Of a stretch of 6,005 bases of DNA, positions 1 to 4,743 are shown in pieces. Location of the stretch: contig CABQLK010000068.1 in the NCBI GenBank assembly GCA_902465015.1, forward strand, positions 1 to 6,005, given 5' to 3'. The notes under the pieces are model-generated. The model did not search any database. It was not told the origin of the DNA and saw only the letters and a list, made by a program, of their open reading frames with translations. Position numbers and translations under genes: made by a program. Source of the DNA: an uncultured Collinsella sp. Its GTDB lineage: Bacteria > Actinomycetota > Coriobacteriia > Coriobacteriales > Coriobacteriaceae. How positions within the stretch are numbered: the stretch's first letter is position 1; the number at the start of each line of letters is the position of its first letter.

Positions 1-68
1 ATGCCCTAAATAAAAGTTTTCGCAGCTTAGCTATAGCATATAAATACTCAATTGCCGCACATTTGATA

Positions 69-105
69 GTGATGCATCACCATCCGACAACGAATTACGT
101 GTCGG
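69..105. promoter_or_regulatory. Pair of short palindromes in AT-rich noncoding DNA
   Basis: Two inverted repeats lie close together in the noncoding left end. GTGATGCATCAC (69-80) is a perfect 12-bp palindrome. CCGACA (84-89) and TGTCGG (100-105) form a 6-bp inverted repeat with a 10-base spacer. Both have the size of operator sites for dimeric regulators, but no gene starting next to them is visible inside the window, so the regulated gene, if any, is unknown. The region 1-170 is visibly richer in A/T than the coding DNA that follows and has no convincing ORF. Confidence 0.25.
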
Positions 106-174
106 GAATTGGCCGAAATCGTTCAAAATGAGGGTTCAGAATTTGTGATGGCTGATCTATCTGTGGAACGTAGG

Positions 175-210
175 GCGGCCCCGCTGCGGGGTTTCCCGCT
201 GCGAGGCCGC
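175..210 (-). terminator. Long GC-rich hairpin downstream of the exonuclease gene
   Basis: GCGGCC (175-180) pairs with GGCCGC (205-210), CGC (182-184) with GCG (201-203) and GCGGG (186-190) with CCCGC (195-199), leaving a 4-base loop. As minus-strand RNA the stem has 16 positions with one G-U wobble (181/204) and one A-A mismatch (185/200), so it folds better on that strand. It lies 34 bases past the exonuclease stop codon. No T-run follows on the minus side, so it may be a 3'-end stabilising hairpin or part of a Rho-dependent end and not a classical intrinsic terminator. A weaker TCTACG/CGTAGA stem (217-239) sits between it and the stop codon. Confidence 0.45.
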
Positions 211-244
211 TTGTGATCTACGCCGGAGTTTGTCGTAGACGTTT

Positions 245-1213
245 CTACTTGGCAAACAGGTTCTTGAGGTTGAACTCGGCTTGGACGGTGCGAAGCATGA
301 GGTCGGTGTCGTCCAGGCCCAGATGCTGCTCGTTGGCATCGGCGGCGAGGGTTCCACGGCGGCGCGCCCAGTTCTCGAGCGCGGCGGGCGCGGACTCGCG
401 GGGGAGCGAGCGCACGTCGGCGTCCAGGCTGCGGCAGATCTGGCGCGAGTCGATGACGATGATCTTACCGGCGCGGCGTGCCTCGGCGTAGCCGTCCAGG
501 TGGATCTTGAACCAGCTGTCCTCAAAGGCGGCGTTGTGCGCCATGTACGGGTACTTCTTCATAAGCTTGAGCAGCTGCTTCTGCAGTTCCTTGTTCTCGC
601 GGAACGGCTTTTTGCCGGCGATGTCGTCCCAGGTAATGTGGTGGATATTCGACAACGGCACATCCTCGCCGCGGTAGATGTCGGGCAGGCCGCAGTAGTG
701 TGCCTCGGCGTCGTGCGGGACGGCGTCGCTCGTGAGGTCCATGATCTCCCAACCCACGTTGATGATATAGCCGCGCTCGGGTGCACGGCCGGTGGTCTCG
801 ATGTCGATACCGAGCACGGTGCCCTGGATGGGCTTGCGGGCGTAGGCCACGCCGAGCGCGTCGCGGTCGCCGCGGATTTCGCGCATAACGGACGCGGCGG
901 TGCGCTTTTGCATCTTGCCGATGGCGGCGCAGGTGTCGGCATCGGACAGGCCGCGCGAGAGCGTCGCGGGCGTCACGTTGCGCAGACGCGCCTCGCCAAT
1001 CTGGTCGCACAGGTCGCGGTTGCGGTCGGCCAGGTCGCGCACGGTGGCAAAGTCGAAGCCGGGGTCGCCCTCGGCGGTAAAGTACTCGGTCTCGAGCACC
1101 TTGAGGGCCTCCTCGCCCTTCTGGCGCTCGGACTCCATGGCGCCGTGGTCGCCGTAGATAAACATGGGGATAAACGGCTGGCGCTCGTATTCGAGTGCTT
1201 GCGATACGTTCAT
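245..1213 (-). CDS. DEDDh-type 3'-5' exonuclease (DnaQ/RNase T-like fold) with N-terminal extension
   Basis: This 322-residue protein has a DnaQ-like exonuclease domain in its C-terminal ~190 residues. Visible motifs are ExoI GIDIETTG (D137, E139), ExoII HNAAFED (H226 to D232) and ExoIII HLGLDD (H297, D302). Together they give the DEDDh set that coordinates two metal ions for 3'-5' hydrolysis of nucleic acid. By family knowledge it would act on DNA or RNA ends in the cytoplasm; the substrate cannot be told. Residues 1-130 match no domain I recognise and are rich in charged, probably helical segments. The ATG start is supported by AAGGAG (1220-1225 on the opposite strand) six bases upstream. 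The gene is monocistronic in view and divergent from the exporter gene. It is not a DNA polymerase III epsilon subunit by obvious context. Family call is firm, role uncertain. Confidence 0.88.
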   Translation of the reverse strand: MNVSQALEYERQPFIPMFIYGDHGAMESERQKGEEALKVLETEYFTAEGDPGFDFATVRDLADRNRDLCDQIGEARLRNVTPATLSRGLSDADTCAAIGKMQKRTAASVMREIRGDRDALGVAYARKPIQGTVLGIDIETTGRAPERGYIINVGWEIMDLTSDAVPHDAEAHYCGLPDIYRGEDVPLSNIHHITWDDIAGKKPFRENKELQKQLLKLMKKYPYMAHNAAFEDSWFKIHLDGYAEARRAGKIIVIDSRQICRSLDADVRSLPRESAPAALENWARRRGTLAADANEQHLGLDDTDLMLRTVQAEFNLKNLFAK

Positions 1214-1273
1214 ATGCTACTCCTTGGACGGGCCGCGTTGTGCGGCTCAAGGTTACTGAGTTATGGCGAGATG

Positions 1274-1295
1274 ATAGTTTACCATGGGCAACTAT
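1274..1295. promoter_or_regulatory. Candidate operator 1: 22-bp palindrome upstream of the exporter promoter
   Basis: ATAGTT (1274-1279) and AACTAT (1290-1295) flank a central CCATGG (1282-1287), so 18 of 22 positions obey dyad symmetry. It is built from two half-sites, TAGTTTACC on the plus strand (1275-1283) and TAGTTGCCC on the minus strand (1286-1294). It abuts the -35 element of the candidate plus-strand promoter, and it could also overlap control of the divergent exonuclease gene. Size and symmetry suit a dimeric regulator. A metal-responsive regulator is an inference from the neighbouring putative metal exporter. Confidence 0.5.
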
Positions 1296-1322
1296 TGGCA
1301 CCGCGCCCGGGACAACTACAAT
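1295..1322 (+). promoter_or_regulatory. Candidate sigma70-type promoter for the metal exporter gene
   Basis: TTGGCA (1295-1300) and TACAAT (1317-1322) are separated by 16 bases; each matches the housekeeping -35/-10 consensus at five of six positions. The predicted start is near 1329, giving a leader of about 55 bases. Candidate operator 1 lies immediately upstream and candidate operator 2 covers the -10 and the start point. This placement would allow both activation and repression. Confidence 0.5.
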
Positions 1323-1335
1323 ACCCTAGTTGACC
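1310..1335. promoter_or_regulatory. Candidate operator 2: everted repeat over the -10 region
   Basis: GGACAACTA (1310-1318) and TAGTTGACC (1327-1335) form an inverted repeat with an 8-base spacer. They are the same half-site as in operator 1 (TAGTTGNCC) but in the opposite relative orientation. The pair overlaps the candidate -10 hexamer and the predicted transcription start, the usual place for a repressor. Confidence 0.42.
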
Positions 1336-1384
1336 GCTAGGACTTTTACAATGCTGCCGAAAGACACGAAAGGTTCCATCCGTC

Positions 1385-2473
1385 ATGGATTTACTGATTG
1401 ATATTCTGCTCGACGCCGGCAAGGACACGCTGTCGCTGGTGCCGTTTTTGTTGGTGACGTATCTTGCTCTCGAGACACTTGAGCACGTTGCGGGCGACCG
1501 CGTCAACGGCGCTATCAAGCGCGCCGGCGCTGCGGGTCCCGTGGTTGGCTCGTTGCTGGGCATGGTGCCGCAGTGCGGATTTTCGGCCATGGCAGCAACG
1601 CTGTACGCCGGCCGTGTCGTGACCTTGGGCACGTTGGTGGCGGTGTTCCTTTCGACCTCCGACGAGATGTTGCCGCTGTTGCTCGCCGAGCAAGTTCCCG
1701 TGCAGACCATGGCGATGTTGCTCGCCTCGAAGGCGCTGATCGCGCTGGTCACGGGTTTTATCGTGGACGCTGCCATTCGCGGCCTGCGTCGTAACGTTCG
1801 CGCGCATGCGGCGATTCGCCGTACCGTGCTGGGGACCGCGGCCAACCCGGCCCACGTGAACTGCGCGCACGACGACCACAGCGGCGGTGACATCATCGAC
1901 GAGGTGGCCGAGGCGGGCGTGAGCGCCGACCACATCCACGAGCTGTGCGAGCGCGACCATTGCGGTTGTGATGAAGACGAGGACGAGCACGAACACGGAC
2001 ATGGCCACGATCAGGGTCATGAGGGCGAACATGAACACCATGATGGTCACGGTCACTCCCACTCCCACGAAGGGACGCCTGTCCTGTCGATCATCCGCAG
2101 CGCCATCTCCCACACCGTGCAGGTATCGGTATTCATTTTCCTGGTGACGCTGATTCTGGTTGCCGTGCTCGAGACGTTCGGCGAGTCCGCAATCGAGCAG
2201 TTCCTGCGCGGCAACGAGACGCTTGCGGTCCTGGGCTCGGCACTCGTCGGCCTGATCCCCAACTGCTCGGCCAGCGTCGTCATCACGCAACTGTACCTGG
2301 AAGGCGCGCTGCAGCTGGCCCCGATGCTCGCCGGCACGCTCATTTCCGCCGGCGTGGGTTATCTGGTGCTGTTCCGCACCAACCGCAGCGCCCGCGAAAA
2401 TGCCGTGTTCCTGATCATGATGTACGTCATCGGCGCTGGCTGGGGCCTCATCCTCTCCGCCGTTGGCCTTTAA
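1385..2473 (+). CDS. Putative heavy-metal/manganese or arsenic exporter, ArsP_2 (10TM exporter) family
   Basis: This 362-residue polytopic membrane protein resembles the ArsP_2 / putative 10TM heavy-metal exporter family (annotated in databases as arsenic efflux protein or putative manganese transporter). Two homologous membrane halves are visible, about residues 14-130 and 240-360, each with a Pro-x-Cys motif after a G-rich helix: PQCGFSA (62-68) and PNCSASV (292-298). The central soluble loop (~150-232) carries Cys/His ligands (C160, H162, H165, H184, H186, C188, H192, C193, C195). It then runs into an Asp/Glu/His tract (197-229) of many HGH/HEH units, typical of metal capture or sensing. 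ATG 1385 follows AAAGG (1369-1373) by 11 bases. The gene stands alone with its own promoter and terminator. The transported ion cannot be decided from sequence; a cation is favoured over arsenite because of the His-rich loop. Confidence 0.82.
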   Translation: MDLLIDILLDAGKDTLSLVPFLLVTYLALETLEHVAGDRVNGAIKRAGAAGPVVGSLLGMVPQCGFSAMAATLYAGRVVTLGTLVAVFLSTSDEMLPLLLAEQVPVQTMAMLLASKALIALVTGFIVDAAIRGLRRNVRAHAAIRRTVLGTAANPAHVNCAHDDHSGGDIIDEVAEAGVSADHIHELCERDHCGCDEDEDEHEHGHGHDQGHEGEHEHHDGHGHSHSHEGTPVLSIIRSAISHTVQVSVFIFLVTLILVAVLETFGESAIEQFLRGNETLAVLGSALVGLIPNCSASVVITQLYLEGALQLAPMLAGTLISAGVGYLVLFRTNRSARENAVFLIMMYVIGAGWGLILSAVGL

Positions 2474-2484
2474 GTAGGCCTATC

Positions 2485-2558
2485 AAACGGGCTTCAAAAT
2501 AGCCATGCTCGGCGCCTGCGCAATGCGGCGACGCATGGCATTTTGAAGCCCGTTTTTT
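2485..2558 (+). terminator. Strong intrinsic terminator of the exporter gene, long bulged stem
   Basis: The left arm (2485-2508) and right arm (2533-2555) are complementary for 23 base pairs with one bulged A at 2501; the core is ACGGGCTTCAAAAT followed by GCCATGC. The 24-base loop contains a small CGCC/GGCG stem (2513-2516 with 2527-2530). A run of six T (2553-2558) follows on the plus strand. It begins 12 bases after the exporter stop codon. On the minus strand only TTT follows, so it serves mainly plus-strand transcription. Confidence 0.9.
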
Positions 2559-2597
2559 GTTGAGCCATGGATTTTGAGCGCTCACACCGCCCAAAGC

Positions 2598-2632
2598 AAA
2601 AAAGCAGATTTCCGGACATGTCCTAAAAATCT
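2598..2632 (-). terminator. Intrinsic terminator of the UPF0178 operon
   Basis: Read on the minus strand, AGATTT (2632-2627) pairs with AAATCT (2611-2606), enclosing the palindrome GGACATGTCC (2614-2623). GC and then six T (2603-2598) follow. It starts eight bases past the UPF0178 stop codon. The outer stem is AT-rich, so efficiency may be moderate. It faces the exporter terminator across about 40 bases, so the convergent transcripts are separated from both sides. Confidence 0.68.
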
Positions 2633-2639
2633 ACCTTGG

Positions 2640-3122
2640 TTAGCGCAGCAGCTCGGTGAGGTTGCGTTTAAAGCGGGCGCGGTCTTCGCTGGTAAATGCC
2701 GCCGGTCCGCGAGTGCGTCCGCCGGCGCGGCGTACCTTCTTTTCCTCGTGGCGAATAAACAGCTGCATGTCGATGGTTGCTTTGTCGTAGACGCGCCCGC
2801 GCACACCGATGGCGGCGGCATCGCGCCCGAGCACCATGCTCGCCAAGCCAATGTCCTGCGTCACGACCACGTCGCCCGCCTGCAGGCGTTCGACAATGGC
2901 AAAGTCGGCGCTGTCGGCGCCCACGCTCACATCGAGCGTCGTGACCCAAAATCCGCGTCGCGCGTGCTCGGCATCGCGCGGGTCGTCGCGGCGAATGTGC
3001 CGTTCCAGGTTTTGCGTGCTGTTGCCGGCGATAACAACGGCGACGCCCGCCCGCCGCGCGCAGTCAATCGACTCGCGCGTGACCGGGCAGGCGTCTGCAT
3101 CAATAAAGAGCGTTCGTGGCAT
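2640..3122 (-). CDS. yaiI: UPF0178 (YaiI/YqxD, DUF188) family protein
   Basis: This 160-residue protein matches the UPF0178 family over its full expected length. Hallmarks are DADACPV (8-14), VSVGADSADFAIVER (65-79, with D70 and D73), VTQDIGLA (87-94, with D90) and the C-terminal RTRGPAAFTSEDRARF segment (136-151). The clustered conserved Asp residues recall PIN-like metal-dependent nucleases, but that is an inference; no biochemical role is established to my knowledge. It is a cytosolic protein without membrane segments. The ATG lies directly against the TAG stop of the upstream DUF308 gene with no clear Shine-Dalgarno sequence, which suggests translational coupling. The gene symbol reflects family membership only. 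Confidence 0.9.
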   Translation of the reverse strand: MPRTLFIDADACPVTRESIDCARRAGVAVVIAGNSTQNLERHIRRDDPRDAEHARRGFWVTTLDVSVGADSADFAIVERLQAGDVVVTQDIGLASMVLGRDAAAIGVRGRVYDKATIDMQLFIRHEEKKVRRAGGRTRGPAAFTSEDRARFKRNLTELLR

Positions 3123-3725
3123 CTAGTGCACCAGTTTGCCAAATTGAATAGCACGAACAATCAGCGTTACGCCAAACACCAGCAGCGCGGCGCCGCTAAA
3201 GATGACGAGCATCTTGGCCGACCACAGCGGATAGATAAACACGAACATGCCGGCGATGATGGAGAGTGCGCCGCTCAGGATGGCGAGGGCGCGGTTGGAC
3301 GAAAGCTCGGACTCCAGAATGGACATGACACCTTCGACAATCCAGCCAAAGCCGGCCACGATAACCACCATCGTGGTGAGCGTCGCGGTCGAGAAGGCCT
3401 GGTTGCGCAGGATTATGACGCCGCCCAAGATAATGAGTAGGTTGGAGATGATGCTCGTCACGCGCCAGCCGGTGGGCAGCAGCGGCTCAAAAATGGCAGT
3501 GAACAGCCTGATGGCAGCAGTGATTACAAAGTAAAAACCCAGGACAGTCGTTAAAATGACAAGGGACTTGGCGGGTGCAAAAAGCAGTGCGATACCAGCA
3601 ATGAGCGCTAAGACGCCCGTGATGGCGTAGATCCAGCGTACGGCCTTGACGGCTTTGCCCGCCATGCTTTTCTCGTCAAATCCAAACTGGCTCGATTTTT
3701 GGTCATCGTTCGTAAAGATGCCCAT
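3123..3725 (-). CDS. DUF308 / HdeD-like six-helix membrane protein
   Basis: The 200-residue protein is very hydrophobic, with about six membrane helices (roughly 31-50, 54-76, 90-106, 113-134, 145-165, 169-191). These fall into three two-helix units, as in the DUF308/HdeD family. HdeD in enterobacteria is linked to acid resistance; here that role is only a family association. The N-terminal 30 residues are polar and probably cytoplasmic. The start is set at ATG 3725-3723 because AAAGGAG (3737-3731) lies five bases upstream. The open frame extends 33 codons further to 3824, but that part runs through the ribosome binding site and reads as noncoding. It is the first gene of a two-gene operon with UPF0178, sharing a TAG|ATG junction. 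Confidence 0.85.
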   Translation of the reverse strand: MGIFTNDDQKSSQFGFDEKSMAGKAVKAVRWIYAITGVLALIAGIALLFAPAKSLVILTTVLGFYFVITAAIRLFTAIFEPLLPTGWRVTSIISNLLIILGGVIILRNQAFSTATLTTMVVIVAGFGWIVEGVMSILESELSSNRALAILSGALSIIAGMFVFIYPLWSAKMLVIFSGAALLVFGVTLIVRAIQFGKLVH

Positions 3726-3730
3726 AATGT

Positions 3731-3737
3731 CTCCTTT
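3731..3737 (-). promoter_or_regulatory. Shine-Dalgarno site deciding the DUF308 start
   Basis: The minus strand reads AAAGGAG here, five bases before ATG 3725-3723. This near-perfect site argues for the 200-residue product over the 233-residue reading. Confidence 0.85.
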
Positions 3738-3823
3738 CCGTGCGGTGCACGTCGCGTTCATTGCTCTCCGTGCGGCGTACGCCAAAAGTGTTGCAACAAG
3801 TATCGCCCAAGGGCGCCGATGCA

Positions 3824-3865
3824 TGGGGCGGGAAGGACGAATTGCCGCCCCACATTCCCGAATTG
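3824..3865. repeat. Inverted repeat and 21-bp-spaced direct repeat in the DUF308 leader region
   Basis: TGGGGCGG (3824-3831) and CCGCCCCA (3845-3852) form an 8-bp stem with a 13-base loop. Overlapping it, CGAATTG occurs twice in direct orientation (3838-3844 and 3859-3865) exactly 21 bases apart, two turns of the helix. The element lies 100-140 bases upstream of the DUF308 start. It could be a leader hairpin or a regulator site; no known family was recognised. Confidence 0.3.
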
Positions 3866-3903
3866 TTACTTTTGTTCCCGCTCCAGTGAGGATTAATCAA
3901 CAA

Positions 3904-3932
3904 TTGTAGAACATTATGCCGCTGTATGTAAT
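3904..3932 (+). promoter_or_regulatory. Candidate promoter for the nitroreductase gene
   Basis: TTGTAG (3904-3909) and TGTAAT (3927-3932) are separated by 17 bases. The -10 matches the consensus at five of six positions and the -35 only at its TTG core. The predicted start is near 3939, immediately before the DtxR-like box. The surrounding 3890-3960 stretch is AT-rich compared with the flanking genes. Confidence 0.42.
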
Positions 3933-3942
3933 TGCCTAGGTT

Positions 3943-3961
3943 TTAGGTTAGATTTTCCTAA
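3943..3961. promoter_or_regulatory. DtxR/IdeR-like iron box upstream of the nitroreductase gene
   Basis: TTAGGTTAGATTTTCCTAA is 19 bp long and has the same TTAGG-N9-CCTAA layout as the DtxR/IdeR consensus TTAGGTTAGCCTAACCTAA, agreeing at 15 of 19 positions. A CCTAGG palindrome (3935-3940) lies just upstream, and TAGGTT occurs twice seven bases apart (3937-3942, 3944-3949), so a second partial site may overlap. The box falls just after the candidate transcription start, which suits iron-dependent repression. Regulation by a DtxR-family protein is inferred from the motif. Confidence 0.55.
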
Positions 3962-3989
3962 GGACAATTGGCTTGTATTGGGGGTCCCT

Positions 3990-4661
3990 ATGAACGAAGC
4001 AGTTCCCGCGGCGCCGGTAAGCGCTGAGTCGATGGCAAAGCAAGGTTGCGAAAAGCTCGGCTTGGACGCGTTTGATGCGTTGGTTCGCCGCGCCCGCACG
4101 TGCCGTCGCTTTGACGAGTCCATGCGCGTGCCGCGTGAGCTTTTGCTTGAGCTGGCGGAGCTGGCGCACCTGGCCCCGTGTGGTGCCAATGCTCAGCGTC
4201 TTCGTTTTCATGTGGTGAGCGGTGCCGTGGATTGCGCGCGCGTATTTGATGAGCTTGCATGGGCCGGCGCGCTTAAGGATTGGCCGGGTCCTGCCGAGGG
4301 CGAGCGCCCGACCGGCTACATCGCGATTTTGGCCGAGCGCGCCGTTCCGGGCAAGCCTGCCGCTCCCATTACCGAGGTCGACACGGGCATTGCCGCGCAG
4401 ACGATGATGCTTGCCGCCCGCAGCGCCACGCCTGAGGTGGCAGCCTGTATGTTCAAGGCCTTTACGCCCCGCGCGATCGATGCCATGGGGCTCGATAACG
4501 ACAAATATGAGCTCAAGCTGATCATGGCGTTTGGCGTTCCGGCCGAGACACAGGTGATCGATGCGATCGATTCTAACCCCGACGGCTCCATCAATTATTG
4601 GCGCGACGAGGCACAGGTGCACCACGTACCCAAGCGTTCGCTCGTCGACGTGCTGGTGTAG
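3990..4661 (+). CDS. Nitroreductase-family FMN oxidoreductase
   Basis: This 223-residue protein has the layout of the nitroreductase superfamily, whose members use FMN and NAD(P)H to reduce nitro compounds, flavins or quinones. Visible elements are the N-terminal FMN-phosphate segment RRARTCRRF (33-41), the APCGANAQRLRF motif (62-73) that contacts substrate and flavin, the DTGIAAQTMMLAA helix (131-143) of the dimer interface, and the C-terminal HHVPKRSLVDVLV ending typical of the family. It is predicted to be a cytosolic homodimer. The physiological substrate cannot be told. The ATG at 3990 is preceded five bases away by GGGGG (3980-3984), a weak ribosome binding site; an in-frame TTG at 3978 is possible but less likely. 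A DtxR-like box upstream suggests iron control. No U-tract terminator follows, so read-through into the phosphatase genes is possible. Confidence 0.85.
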   Translation: MNEAVPAAPVSAESMAKQGCEKLGLDAFDALVRRARTCRRFDESMRVPRELLLELAELAHLAPCGANAQRLRFHVVSGAVDCARVFDELAWAGALKDWPGPAEGERPTGYIAILAERAVPGKPAAPITEVDTGIAAQTMMLAARSATPEVAACMFKAFTPRAIDAMGLDNDKYELKLIMAFGVPAETQVIDAIDSNPDGSINYWRDEAQVHHVPKRSLVDVLV

Positions 4662-4694
4662 TTGAGCGTCACCGCGGCGTGATCCGGCGGTAAA

Positions 4695-4728
4695 ACCACC
4701 ACAAAGGTGCTGTCTCCTTTGCGGTGGT
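4695..4728. repeat. REP-like imperfect palindrome before the phosphatase genes
   Basis: ACCACC-A-CAAAGG (4695-4707) pairs with CCTTTG-C-GGTGGT (4716-4728): 12 of 13 pairs with an 8-base loop. It starts 34 bases after the nitroreductase stop and ends directly before the ribosome binding site of the next gene. There is no T-run on the plus strand. The arms and loop resemble a dispersed REP-type palindrome that I recall from gut Firmicutes and Actinobacteria; this is memory, not a search. It might instead be an mRNA hairpin that separates or tunes expression of the flanking genes. Confidence 0.5.
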
Positions 4729-4743
4729 GCGAGGGGAGGGCAT

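Noticed and set aside
281..1333. Long plus-strand open frame (350 codons) opposite the exonuclease gene
   Set aside because: It lies antisense to a gene with clear catalytic motifs; its translation is low-complexity Val/Ala/Gly-rich and has no family resemblance. It is a by-product of high GC codon bias.
1330..1352. TTGACC (1330-1335) with TACAAT (1347-1352) as a second exporter promoter
   Set aside because: The spacer is only 11 bases, too short for a sigma70-type promoter; TTGACC is better seen as part of the TAGTTGACC half-site.
1329..1384. Possible manganese (yybP-ykoY) riboswitch in the exporter leader
   Set aside because: The predicted leader is only about 55 bases and I see none of the paired conserved loops of that class; the half-site cluster explains regulation better.
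1988..2068. CAC/GAC-rich tract as a possible simple-sequence or CRISPR-like repeat
   Set aside because: It is in frame within the exporter and encodes the His-rich metal-binding loop; units are irregular, with no repeat-spacer pattern.
1391..2290. Long minus-strand open frame opposite the exporter gene
   Set aside because: Its translation is Arg/His/Val-rich without motifs, and the opposite strand encodes a convincing transporter with promoter, ribosome binding site and terminator.
2574..3440. Plus-strand open frame of 288 codons spanning the UPF0178 and DUF308 genes
   Set aside because: It crosses two recognised minus-strand genes, starts inside the terminator interval and shows no domain.
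3804..3815. CGCCC-AA-GGGCG mini-hairpin as a terminator or operator
   Set aside because: The 2-base loop is too tight for a stable RNA hairpin, there is no T-run, and five-base GC arms are common by chance in such DNA.
3726..3824. 33-codon N-terminal extension of the DUF308 protein
   Set aside because: It would run through the strong AAAGGAG site at 3731-3737, and the added residues have an Arg/Ala-rich noncoding look.
3948..4625. Minus-strand open frame opposite the nitroreductase gene
   Set aside because: It would end inside the DtxR-like box and promoter region and its translation has no family features; the plus-strand nitroreductase motifs are clear.
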